The notes under the pieces: model-generated
What the model was told of the DNA's origin: nothing
What the model saw: the letters and a program-made list of their open reading frames with translations, nothing else
Database searches by the model: none
Assembly: GCA_002946415.1 (NCBI GenBank)
Contig: NJPS01000051.1
Coordinates: 1,104,001 to 1,168,000 of the forward strand
DNA length: 64,000 nucleotides
Reading direction: 5' to 3'
From: Rutstroemia sp. NJR-2017a BVV2
Lineage: Eukaryota > Ascomycota > Leotiomycetes > Helotiales > Rutstroemiaceae
Shown here: positions 44,596 to 56,318 of the stretch, piece after piece
How positions within the stretch are numbered: position 1 is the first letter of the stretch
How the letters are laid out: each line of letters opens with the position of its first letter
Position numbers and translations under genes: made by a program

Positions 44596-47414
44596 TCATT
44601 CATTAACCAAACAAGAAAAACATGTGCCTAATAGCACTCCAAAGCTCAATAAGGTGCTGAAGTGGTTGTTGGCCAAATTGGGGTGCCTAATTCCAGAAAC
44701 TGCTCTGGTGGGAACAACGCATCGAATGTCTCCTGCGCGCAAGTCAGCTTCGGTGCATTCTTGGAACGAAAACAGTGACTTTACCCAGTCTATATCAGCC
44801 ATTATATCGTCATTGACATTTGGTGTCTGGGTCGGTGTTTGTTGTGGCATAGGACTACTAGTTTCACTACTTGTCTCGTAGCTAGCTCGACGATCCGGCA
44901 TTGTCCAGAATGGTTCGTTGACGGAGTTTTGTGCCATTAGCACATCTGACACTGGTACTCTTCCGACAGACGACGAGTCCGGCGTTTGCAGACCTGAAGC
45001 TTGAGATTTAGAGATGCGCTCATCAGATGCAGTCAGTTGAGGCTGCTTCGGTCCAACATGCTTGTTCATAATTAATGGTGCACGCATGCCCCTCATCTGA
45101 GCATAGATTGCCGTCTTTTGCTGCAATTCTGAAAGAATTTTCCTTGCTTTAGTGAGTCGTGGCTCGAAGCTATTAGTGACGAAGACATAATCGATACACG
45201 ACCATATTCTGTCTGCTTCTTTTCGATGAGGATTGGCGTAGATCTCGACGAGAAGAAGAAACGCTGTATGATATTGCTGAAATGCGCCACTATACCACTC
45301 CCAGGGTTTAATATCCGGAATCGTTTCCAATGCTATAGCACACTCCAGAGACTGCAAACCAGAGGTGATCATAATTTGCAGCAGCCGGTCTGGCATACGG
45401 CTTTGTATAGGGTTATGGTAACTATGAAGTAACATGACATGCAATCGAGCAAGAAGGAGTGTTTTGACAATCCTGGCACATCTTTGCATGGGAGCTCTAT
45501 CGTCCATCAGGCTGTCATATTTAGCCATGTTTTGTCGAAAGGTCTCGATTTTGCTAAGAACGGCTGTGAGACTTATTTTTCTTTGCTGAACTCGACGCCT
45601 GTCAATCCAGACTGTTCTGTTCATTTCGTTAACCTCGAATCTAATTAGTGAAAATGTTGCGTCAGTCCAACGGTCGGCGCTTTCCGGTGGCTTTCCTGTG
45701 CTGTGCAACTCGATGTCATCTACATTAAGAGGCAACTTCGTATCAAAGTCATCCCTGCGGATGGTTGGCCTTGGGCCTTGGGCCTCGCACGTTCGAATGT
45801 CCAAGAAGCATAGCTGATGCCAGATTAACCGACGTACATGTGTTTCCAGAGGGGACAGGCCATAGTATTCTCCATCTCTATGTAGACCCAAGCATTCGGC
45901 CATACGAATTGCAGCCCCAACGAGTACACTGTGGGCCCTCGATACCTCGGCACGGCAAAGGGGTATCTTCCCAACGTGGTCAGCAAAGTATAGTCCACGA
46001 TCGAGGATTTACACGAACCATATAAAGAATAAAAGCTTGCAGTGTTTCGATTTTGGTCGTTCGGAGGAAATTTGCTCTATTCAGTGCTGTTTCGGTGCCA
46101 AGTTTGAAGTTGTCAACAAGGCTTTCTTTGGCGACCCCAAAATCACGAATAATTGCAGATGGATCCATGCTGACGACCGCAGCAAACATTGCAGCAAAGA
46201 CGATAGCCTGAACGGAACTGGGCGGCTCTATACCCAGAGATACTTCATCCCAAAATGTATCATATTCCTTGTCAAAAGACGGACGGTGCAAGACCTGAGC
46301 GATGGGATGAACTGCAACAAAATACTGTTTCATGAGCCTATCTGCAGCAAGTCTGGAAGGTAGAAAGTCTATAAGAGAGGCATGTTGCCCCGCTTGTCCG
46401 AAAAAGAAGCCAGAAGTCGGAGCTATATAGGCGGGACCAGGTTTTAGCCATTCCTGAGCTGGTGGGAGGGGTTGAATTGCCGGTGTGGAAGAGGAAGAGT
46501 CGACCTCTTTGCCGCCTCCCATGTATGGGTCATTCATAGCATGCTCAATCTTTAAAGTACATTAGCAAGTGCCTTCAACTGTCTCAAAGATACTCATAGC
46601 TGAAACTTGTATAATTGAGTTTTAGGACATTTAAGAGGAAATGGAAAGAGCTAGCAACAACTGCTGATTGCTTTACGCACCCGAAATATGACGTGTGCCT
46701 CAATGTCTGTATAAACCCACCAGAAATGTAACCTGGAAAGAAACTTGCCTCTTGACTAATTTTAGGACGGAAGAAACCCCCTATTCGCTCTGTGATTCTC
46801 ATCCGCCCTAGCTGAATGCCGAGATCAAGAAGATCATCATCATCTCCATCAACATCATAAGCAGCATCTATCGATGCTAATGGGGTAGGCTCAAGATCCT
46901 GACGCAACTTAGCAAGTGATTCATACAAACGCTCGACTTGAGTTACCTTTTCATCCTCATTTGGTGGCAAGTCATCATCCGTATCATCCGGCAGTGCTCT
47001 ACCTTGACCAGGATTGAAAGTCTGGCTCGCAGATTTCGCAACATCTCGTTCGAGTAGTCGTTCCAAAGAGCCAACTTTCTCCTTGATTTCAGTTAATTTG
47101 AGCTGACTAGCTTGATCAAGCGCAGGAGCGAGGAAAACACAATCCCGAGTAAACTTGAGACAATTGGTACACGGAGAAGACTTATTGCATTTGAGCTTCC
47201 GTCGGCGGCATTCAAGACACGATGTGATCATACGATTTCTGCGTCGTATTCGTGGTGCCGATGTCGAGATGGTTGCAACATTATTTGAGGTTGCCGCGAG
47301 TGTATGGGATCCAGAGTTGGACGAGGATATATGGGTCGTAGAATCATGATGCTCTCGATTGGTTGGATCACGATGGTTGGGGATGTTAGTGTTTGTATTA
47401 TCAAAGCGATCCAT
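44596..47414 (-). CDS. Zn2Cys6 fungal transcription factor
   Basis: Nuclear regulator with a binuclear zinc cluster. Exons 47414-46749, 46549-46019 and 45966-44596; 2568 nt, 855 residues. The zinc cluster C66-X2-C69-X6-C76-X5-C82-X2-C85-X6-C92 (CLECRRRKLKC...) is complete, with basic RIRRRNR before it and a coiled linker (LTEIKEKVGSLERLLERD) after it. The fungal_trans domain spans FFVAVHP-like YFVAVHPIAQVLHRPSF through AECLGLHRDGEYYGLSP and LIWHQLCFLD. The first intron (46550-46748, 199 nt) appears to be GC-AG, with donor GAG/GCAAGT. The start at 47414 is chosen over 47561, whose extra 49 residues look like leader. It lies directly upstream of the dioxygenase, so it may regulate it. The C-terminal 60 residues are unsupported by motif. 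Confidence 0.88.
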
Positions 47415-47832
47415 GGCCTCGGGACGGTAAGTCGGGTGTGTGTCCGTGTTACCGACAGCTATACCAGTGACATGCAGTGTCAATGAAGGTCTCAGGATTA
47501 ACAGCAGTATTGAGTGGATTTTGAAGGTCTTACGGACGTAGTAGAGGTACCTGCTATGCACTAGTCGAGCGCGGCTAAAGTATTACATAGTTAGAGTTTT
47601 GAAAAGCCCCAGTGAGCAAGTGACAAAGGAATAGCCAAGGTGCAGCCACAAAACACATGAATTCATAATGTTTTTCGAGGCACCATCTTTTACTGAAAGA
47701 GTTTCTTCTTAATCCATGATACTCATTAGAATTGTGAGCGCATCTCAAGCTATAAGCACCAGATTTATGATGCGCCTTTCGTTGATTCGTTGTTGATACA
47801 TTCAATGGCCTTTCTCAGCGCGCTCCCCATCC
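47415..47832. other. Regulator promoter and PUP1 3' flank
   Basis: 418 bp between two minus-strand genes; no ORF or element recognised. Confidence 0.5.
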
Positions 47833-48798
47833 CTACGCATCGATGTCCATTTTCTCCCCTAGTGCAGCTTCTCCGCCTTCAAGCTCATGTACCGTTACAT
47901 ACTTGCTAATCTCCTCCCTTGTAATGATTTTCTCATTCAAAACGGCTGTAGTACCTCTCTTGAAGACGTAGCTCTTCTGCTTCTTGCTTCTCTCGTTCGG
48001 CTTGACGTGACCTCTCTTCAATGTTGTCTTGTCTTTTGTAATAATTGCAACATCCACATTAGATCCCGAACCCAGATCGTTGAAGATACCGGCTTGAATT
48101 GCATTGGATGCAAGATCAACAGCTTCTTGTTCCGTCATCTTCGACTTCCATTGCGTCTCAAACACCGACATCGCAGCGAGAGAACCACTTCCCATAGTAA
48201 CATAGGGCAGCTTGTCCGTACTTCCATGCGCGTGAACTGTGAAGAGACCAACGCCTGTGGGATCGACACCCGCTACAACAAGGTATGCACCAATGTGTCC
48301 TTGGTATCTGAACAGATGCTGTTTGAGCATAGTCATGCAGGTTACGACTCGAGGTTTGCGACCGGTTGATAACGAGTGAAGTTCAAGTTGTGAAGAGATG
48401 AGGGCTGTTGTGAATTCGGTGTCAGCAGCTGTGCCCGCACCAGCACACCAAATTTGAGGGGCGATGTAGTGAAGCTTCTCGCAATTCTAACTGAGGTGAG
48501 TACAATATTCGATTCCTGGTCTTGTCTCGATCGTACCTTGTCAGCCACTATAGGCCCGCTGGTCGCTCTGGTATCTGCTGCAATCTAAGTATAATGTATT
48601 AGCATGATATTGTAAAGTAACGCAACAAATCCAACACGCTGTTGAGATAGACTCCATTTATTTGATACTTACAACTACGCCCCCTTCGAAAATACATCCT
48701 ACAATTGTGGTTCCGGTACTTGTTGCTTTTGGTAAAGGCACACCTCTTGCATGTAACGCTGCGTTACGAGTGTGGTTGGAGAAGTCGAAGCCAGGCAT
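47833..48798 (-). CDS. PUP1: 20S proteasome subunit beta 2 (PUP1)
   Basis: Trypsin-like catalytic subunit of the 20S core. Exons 48798-48673, 48584-48537 (48 nt) and 48486-47833; 275 residues. The propeptide of 29 residues ends TSTG; mature Thr1 is residue 30 (TTIVG). Numbering from it puts Asp17 (AADTRATSG) and Lys33 (NCEK) exactly where the catalytic mechanism needs them. GAGTAADTE and the [12 protein letters not shown] segment are family-typical, and the C-terminal arm that wraps beta 3 is present. The 48-nt exon encodes [16 protein letters not shown], holding most of the active site. A PACE-like GGTGGCAAA element was not seen upstream. Confidence 0.96.
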
Positions 48799-49318
48799 AA
48801 TGAACAGGTGAAGCTCAAAGAACTTTTGGACAATGAATTTTAGGTATGTGAAAGTATAGGATCAATGGTCTGCGTCAATGCCGAGTTCGAAAATGTGCCT
48901 GTTTCTCGTGAAGTTGTGATTGCTGAGCTTCAAAGTGAGAAGTTGCCCCGTCCCAATTGCTATCGCTGACGAGGTCCTTGACGCCTAGAGACCAAAGCTT
49001 CCGTTTCGCGTATTTACATTGTACGCACGTGATTGATAAAGAAACGCGAGAACCCTCAGAGCAGATTCCTAAAGTTTATTACATACGGGCGAGAGCTCAA
49101 ATTCGAAACTCTTCCATCGCGTCAATTATAGAACAGATAGTGTGATCTAAAATCGAGAATCGCAAACCACACATATCCCGACTTTCCATAGCCAATCTCT
49201 TTCGCAAATTCTGCCCTGGATTTCTGTTTACAAGCCCTCCCGTCTATCCTTACCTGATGCGCCGGAGCTTCTAATATACTGCCAGCCGGCTTAACAGCAC
49301 TGGAACTATCCCGCGATC
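48799..49318. promoter_or_regulatory. Divergent promoter PUP1 / NUP159
   Basis: 520 bp between the start codons of two divergent housekeeping genes; presumably holds both promoters. No TATA box or proteasome-type element recognised. Confidence 0.45.
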
Positions 49319-52300
49319 ATGGCATTCAGCTTCGGAAATATGGGTAGTGGTGCTCTTAATACTAGCGGGGGTGGTGGTGGTGCAGCAGGCAATGTTCAGC
49401 TGGGCCCAGATCTTGAGGATATACAAACACAGGTTCGTGAATTTTTCAAGCAGTTATAAGAATTTACTTCAAGCTCTAACGCATTCAAGGCAATTGGCTT
49501 CTTGGCTCTTTCTGGAGAGTCTAAAGTCCAACTTCTACCCTCACCATGGCCGTCCGACAATCTTCCTCCGCCGACCTCGTCCCTGATGGGGATCGCTTCA
49601 CATCGTGGACTAATCGCAGCAGCTGGGCCGGATGTTATAATTGTCGCAACAACAGAATCTGTCCGAAAAGCATTTGAGGGATCTGGTAGCAACTTCAAGT
49701 CCTTCGAACCACAACTTAAGATTCCTATGCCGATGAGAGTCTCACAACTTGCCTTCACTGCGGACGGTTCATATTTAGTGCTATCTGCAGAGTCCGGGGG
49801 CGGGTTGGCAGTGTACGAAGTAGATGCATTACTCAACGGCTCTACTCAGACCGCGTTCGAGCTCTCTACCAATGGCGAGGCCTTGAGAGCTCTGGTACCG
49901 AATCCTACACGGGAAAAGGGCGAGCTTCTTGCAGTTGTGACCGTGGACGGAAATCTTATGATGGCCAATCTCAAAGACCGTACATTCAGATCTGGTCCAA
50001 ACGGGCAGGTGCTTAAGGATGGGGTAAGCTGCGTATCATGGTCAACCAAGGGAAAACAACTGGTGGCTGGGCTGGGCAACGGCACTGCGAGCCAGATGAC
50101 ACCGGAAGGAGAAGTTAAGGCTGAAATCCCAAAAGCCCCTGGAGTAGAGGAAAATAACCATGGTATGTCCTATTAGACGTTTCCGATCTCACAAATGACT
50201 GACGCGCCTTAAAGTATCATCTATAACCTGGCTTGAGAACCACGTTTTCTTGCTCGTTCATACACCATCTAGCTTTGATAATGGCACTGCCCCTAATTCA
50301 ACATTTCACATAGCTACAAGGCAACCACCGAACAATTTCATGTTTCAAAAACTCCAGGATCCTGCCCCACCGTTCGGCCTCAATCGCTCACCACCGCACC
50401 ACTTCCTTCTGCGACTGAAAGATTTCCCTCCAAACTTACAGGACGCACTGATCGTTGGATCAAGTGCCTCTACTGACATCAACCTCTTCACTCGATCGAG
50501 TGTCCCCTTGACGAGTGAAAAACCAGCAGATAAAATTACTGGTGTATTCACAATGACTGAAATGGCCGATGACTCTCGTCGAGCCCAGCTTCCTGGAACA
50601 TCAAATGGTGGGTTTGGCGATACATCTCCAATAGGGTTCTCCCTTGACCTGTCTAGCAAGACCACAGTCTGGAAGCCTATTCCTGGTGATGATCAGATTG
50701 ACGAGTCATCTCACCCTGTGCCTGCTCTCATGGTATTGAACAATGAGGGCGTCTTGGCTTCATGGTGGATAATATATTCCGAATCCATACGTGGCAAGAC
50801 TGTGTATCCGGGGCTTGTGGTAGCTGAGGGCATGGCAACGCCGCAAAAACCGGCAACAACTACAGCGCCGGCACCGGCATTCGGTGGCTCAAGCAATCAA
50901 TCGTTCGGAAATCAACCTTCCACTGCTTCGCCATTTGGAGCCTCGAAGCCGGCAGCTGCCTTTGGTGGTACCGGCGCATTTGGCTCTCCATCTGCGATCG
51001 GACAGAAACAATCGCCATGGGGCGGTCAATCTTTCGGAACACCGAGTTTCGGTGCGCCATCTATGGCAGCCCCAGCAGCGAAGCCTAGTACCCCGGCCTT
51101 TGGAGCCCCAGCTTTCGGCGCCACAAGTACTCCAGCCTTTGGACAAGCTGGTTTACCCGGACGTCAGTCAGTCTGGGGTTCTTCAAATGCACCCAGTCAG
51201 AACACAGGAACCGCCTTCGGTCAGCCAACTGCACTTGGTAATGCTAAACCTGTGTTTGGGTCGAGTGCTGCGAGTGCCAGCACTCAGCCTCAAGCTTCAG
51301 GAGGGTTTGCTAACTTTGCGAACAAAGGCGGGTTCGCTTCTGCTGCTGCACCGGCCGCCGCAGGTCAAAGTATCTTTGGTTCTACGGGCGCCGCGCCATC
51401 AGCTACAGGGGTGTTTGGCAGCAACAATGCTCCTAGTGGCGGCGGGATCTTTGGCTCAAGTAATGCTGGGGCTGGTCAATCTAGCTCAAGTACCTTGTTT
51501 GGTGGTGCAACTAATAATGAAGCAAAGCCAGCTAGCACGTTTGGAGGCAACAAGTTCAGTCTCGGTACAACCTTCAAGGCCGATACTTCCAAAGAGAGTG
51601 AGCCTGGCAATACCACTACGGCCTCAGGCTCGTTTTTTGGAGGCGGGTTTGGAACTGCTTTGAAAGAGGCAGAAAAGACACCAGACGTCCAGGCAACTGT
51701 TTCTAAAGAAGCCGACATGGACACAGAGGATACTGCGGAAGCAGAACAGTCTAGTAAAGCACAGCCGGCGACTCCCGACGCTACTCCTGCTCCTGCAAAG
51801 TCGTCATTCTTCGGCACTGCACCTTCTTCTGGTGCAGGCATTTTCGGACAGCCCTCTGTGAAACCCCAGCAATTATCTTCTCAACCTCCTCAAATCAAGC
51901 CTGCTCTTAGTGCAGATCCGCCTGCGAGTACACTAGTTTCTCAGGCAAGTTCTAATCCCTTTGCCCTTGGAAGCTCCACTGCGGTACCAGTCGCAAATCC
52001 CTTTGCCGCACCCATCTCCTCTAAACCAACCCCAGCTTCACCTCCTGTACAGGTCAAGCAAGAGCCTTCGTCAGATAAAGAATCTTCAGGTGTCAGCAAA
52101 AGCATACCACAGGCGCCGCTGTCCCCCGACTCAAGGAGCAAGAGCAGCTATCCAATAGGAGAGTCATCTGCGTCTGCGAGCGAGAACGATGCACCGCTAC
52201 CACCAGATTTTGCAACCAAGCCTAAAGCATCGATAGCCCGCGAGACGGATGCGCCATTGCCTCCAGACTTTGCCTCCAAACCAAAACCCAAACCCATCGA

Positions 52301-54044
52301 GCCACCTCAAGCTGAAAATGTGAAAAGCGAGCAGGAAGCGCCACCATCTGAGCTGCCAAGTGACGATGTCCCAGCAGGGCCTGAGGATGAGGGAGACGAT
52401 TCCGATTTCATCACGGAGGATGAAGGAGACGATCAGAGCAAGGAGCCTAGCGATGAAGGTAGCGGGGAAGATCTTGGCAAGCCCGATAGCCCTACGTCTG
52501 AGTTCAATGTCACTCCGGGGCTTACCCCTCAAGGTTCTTTTGGTGGGAGGCAAAATACAGGAGCAGATAGCAGTCCCCTTGCCAAGATACAGAAACCCCA
52601 GCCACTAGGCCAATCAAGAGGTCTGTTTGGTGAGATAGGTGCTGCGGCACCTGTCCTCCCTCCACCCAAAGGCCCTTTACAGCCCCCATCACCTCGCTCA
52701 CCTAGTCCAGTAAGATCGGCCATACCTCCAAGAATGATGCGACCCGACGCGTCAAGATCTGTCAGCGCTCCTAATGCTGCAGTAAATCTACTAGGTGGAA
52801 GAAAGCCACCCGTGAAGACAATGGTACCTTCCCAAAGTACTTTTAAAACTTCGGTTGACCAAGAGCAATTACAAGAACGACGCCGCCTTGAAGCCAGAGC
52901 AAGAAAAGAAGCAGAAGAAACAAGAAGTCTTGTCGATGATGAAGATGAGAAGATGCAAAGATATCTTAACGAAGATATCGAGGGAACTAGGACGCTGGAC
53001 GAATTTATTGCACACTCCGACGTCAATCGCCCCGAATCCGCAGATAGCATTCCTGCACAAGTGGAGATTCTCTACCGTGATATCAACTCTATGATTGATA
53101 CTCTTGGTGTCAATGCTAAAGCCCTGAAATCCTTCATCAAGGGTCATACTGAACAATACAAGGAGGACAGGGGCAAGGAGGATCTCGAGGGGCAAGAAGG
53201 TTGGTGCCTAGATGAAATTGATGCTTTGTCGCACATCATTGAAAAGGAACTCGGTCGCGAGCTAGAAATGGGTCGAATTCAAGATCCAGCTCGTAAGGTT
53301 GAAACCTGCGAAGAGCTGCAAAAAGATCTTATCAAATTACGACAAAAGCACGAGGACATCAAGAAGATTGTCGCCTCATATACTCATCCAGATCATATTG
53401 CCGGTGCCCGCGCACAGCCACTAAATGCTGAGCAGGCTGCTCAGCAAAGCGATCTTCGTCGCGACTACCTTGAATTTCAAAAACTTCTGTCCGAAGCCGA
53501 AGAAGCACTCACAGTGCTCAGAGCAAAGGTCGCATCACAAAGCACCAGTGGCAATTCTAAAACAGCCGTCCCTACCGTCGAAGCTATAATGCGTACAATA
53601 GCAAAAATGACCAGCATGGCGGAAAAACGCAGCGGGGACGTCGATGTCCTCGAGGGTCAAATGCGCAAGCTACGGTTCAGTACAACAAGTCGCGAAAGCA
53701 GCCCGGCATTGCGAACGCCCCAGAAGAATGGAAACAACAGGTTGAGCATGCGCGTCAATACACCAGGAACCTCGAGCACGAATCGGTTGTTCTATACACC
53801 GGAGAGCAATTTCAGAGGTTCGGCTTCAAGGAGGATGGGGGGCTCCGCACTAATGATGAGCGGGAGTGGTTCAGTCATGGGCAGTCCGAGCCCGAGAAAG
53901 AAGATCAGCGGATATACGAGGGATGAGAAGTCAATGTTGAGTGAAAAGGCGAAGAAGCAGATGAAGGTTAGGGAGAAGTTGAGGAAGGCTGTAACGCAAG
54001 CTGGAGTTAGTGTGTCTGCGATGCCTGAGAATGATGATTATTGA
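49319..54044 (+). CDS. NUP159: Nucleoporin NUP159
   Basis: Cytoplasmic-face nucleoporin that anchors and activates the DEAD-box ATPase Dbp5 during mRNA export. Exons 49319-49432, 49490-50162 and 50215-54044; 4617 nt, 1538 residues. The N-terminal beta-propeller covers about residues 30-450 (AIGFLALSGESKV, GVSCVSWSTKGKQLVAGLGNG, SSITWLENHVFLLV). An FG-repeat region with FG, GxFG and SxFG words runs from about 484 to 806. An acidic Pro/Ser stretch follows, with a repeated DAPLPPDF motif near 920 and 940. The C-terminal helical region (ERRRLEARARKEAEETR onward, about 1140-1375) should form the coiled coil binding the Nup82 complex. The order propeller, FG, coiled coil fits NUP159 and not other FG nucleoporins. 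Confidence 0.93.
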
Positions 54045-54889
54045 AAGCAGGCGGGAGAGGAAGGACAGCTGACATGTGTGTTGGAAATGCCAGTCGGATG
54101 GAGAGATAGTCTCGTCTTCAGATGCAGGGTTTTCTGCATGAGCCAAATTTGGAAAAGGCGTTTTTTGGTATTGATGTGGAAAATGCTAAATTTATGATCT
54201 GAGATGAGAAAGAAAACATTAGCGTTGGGCTCGGTAATCAGAAGAGATACATATATGATACAACAGAATAGTGTATGAATACGATAACAGAAGCTGAGCA
54301 GGATCCCACGACAGACAAAATCGTAATTTTATATTAGTAGGTAATTCAACCTGTCGTTAGATATGCAGTTTGAAAAAGCACACACTTCTTATTGCACATC
54401 CAGATTCGCGTATCACGTGGAATTGTCACATTGAGCACGAAACATTTCAGGATTAAGTCTTTCACAACTCTGCTTTTACATGCTATCTATCCGTCTAAAC
54501 GCCGTATTAGGAATTTCGAATCCTGCCTTAAAATAAATATCCTTGATTTCGTTCGATCCGTTCGCGCCCTCATCTCATACCAGGGAGGAAAGCTCTGACC
54601 ACACCCCCTCTCACCCCCGTCTACTCTGAGGTAATATCGCCTCTTGTTCTTCCCCTCAAACTTTCCCGGTTGACTCCTCACCACACCCAGATTCTTCGAT
54701 TCTCTAATTGTAGATGAGAACCCATGTCATGTAGCACGTCAAGATCGTCAGAAAGACAAACATATGATATAACCAGGTAGATGGAAATGCAAAGAGACTG
54801 GCAAAAAGCTCTTTAAGACAAACGCAAAACGGAAAAATAACACCCCCCAGCCCCAAAAGGCCGGGCTAAACGCCGATACTACCCCAAAA
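54045..54889. other. Convergent spacer NUP159/YDJ1
   Basis: 845 bp between facing 3' ends. Small ORFs on both strands have no recognisable content. Probably two 3' UTRs; nothing else seen. Confidence 0.55.
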
Positions 54890-56318
54890 TTACTGAGAAG
54901 CGCATTGGACACGTTCACCCTGTTGTCCATCCTCGTCATCCTCATCCATGGCACCAGCACCTTGAGCTCTCGCCTGCTGGCTGGCATCAACATCCTCAAG
55001 GTCGACTGCTTCGGTCATAGTCTCGGCAGGTGGTGCAGTTGGTTCGATAGTGTTTGGAAGAATGGCCTTTAGTGATTCAAACGCTCCTGGCTCGGCAGTC
55101 CAGTTCTTTTCGGGGAATTTAACGTCGAACTGCACGTAAAGGTTGCCGAAATCGTGATGACGATAAGAAGGCATACCCTGGCCACGGATCATCTTCACGC
55201 TACCTGCACAACTTATTAGCTGTCTACTCGTTCAAATGAATGATGAAAGTGACATACCTGGACTGATAACCTCTCCTGGAAGAATCTCAACACTCAGCCA
55301 TCGGTCATCCAAGTGCTCAACATAAATAGTGCCACCAGCGAGCGCAGTGACCAGATCAATTTCTGCGTGGTAAAATAAGTCTGTATCTTTGCGCTGGAAC
55401 CGGGAATGAGGCTTTTGTTCAATCTCGAAAACGACGTCACCTGGTTGAACACCAGGTGTTTGATCACCCTCACCCTTGAACTCAATCTTGTGCCCACTTG
55501 GAACACCTCTGTCAACGTGCACGTGGAGGACCTTCCGTTCAACTGTCGTCTTTTTACCGTTGCAAGCCTTGCACTTGTCCTTGTCCCGAATGGTCTCGCC
55601 CTCTCCATTACAATCTGGGCAAACCGTCTGGAACCGCTGGATCATGGGACCCATTTGTCGCATCATTGTCTTCATACCATGGCCATCACAGCCGGCACAC
55701 TTCTTAACGGCACCTTCCTTTCCTCCTCGTCCCTCACATTTTGGGCAGATAACAGATTTCTGGAGGGCCAGCTTCGAGACCTTTCCGCGATAGATATCTT
55801 CAAGGGAGACCTTGTGGACGTGGTGAATGGTGCGAGCCTTTGGTGGACCACGCTGTTGCATACCACCGCCGAACATGCCACCAAATCCACCACCACCGAA
55901 TGCAGATCCTCCACCGAAGAATTGAGAGAATAAGTCTTCGGCGTTCATGCCACCAGCTCCTCCACCGCCCTCCAATCCTTCTTCACCATATTGGTCGTAA
56001 ATCGAGCGTTTTTGTGGATCAGAGAGGATTTCGTAAGCATGAGAAATTTCCTTGAACTTTTCCGCTGCGTCGGGGTTGTGCTGATTTTTGTCTAACATTG
56101 TGAGAACAAATTCTCCATTTAGGGAATGGCGAGGGTCAAACTAACCTGGATGATGTTTCAAAGCCCCTACTTTGTATGCCTTCTTGAGCTGTTGTTCTGT
56201 GGCATCTGGTTGAACCTACGAGATGTAACGTTTAGTCAATGCTTCGCTATTTTTTTGTCTCGAGATGGAGGGTAAGTCTTACACCTAACAGATCATAGAG
56301 CTTTGTATCCTTGACCAT
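54890..56318 (-). CDS. YDJ1: Type I Hsp40 co-chaperone, Ydj1/Mas5
   Basis: Cytosolic DnaJ protein that delivers clients to Hsp70 and stimulates its ATPase. Exons 56318-56283 (36 nt), 56215-56146, 56091-55258 and 55203-54890; 417 residues. J domain with HPD at residues 34-36 (split by intron 2 inside the HPD Asp codon), and a Gly/Phe-rich linker ([21 protein letters not shown]). Four zinc-binding repeats follow: [32 protein letters not shown]. The client-binding C-terminal domains include [21 protein letters not shown]. It ends VQCASQ, a CaaX box identical to the CASQ of yeast Ydj1, so the protein is probably farnesylated and partly on ER membrane. The internal GEV/SPGSVK join is supported by family wording. 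Confidence 0.96.

Noticed and set aside
44264..44881. 205-codon plus-strand ORF
   Set aside because: Antisense to the regulator's 3' end and to the dioxygenase upstream region; no domain.
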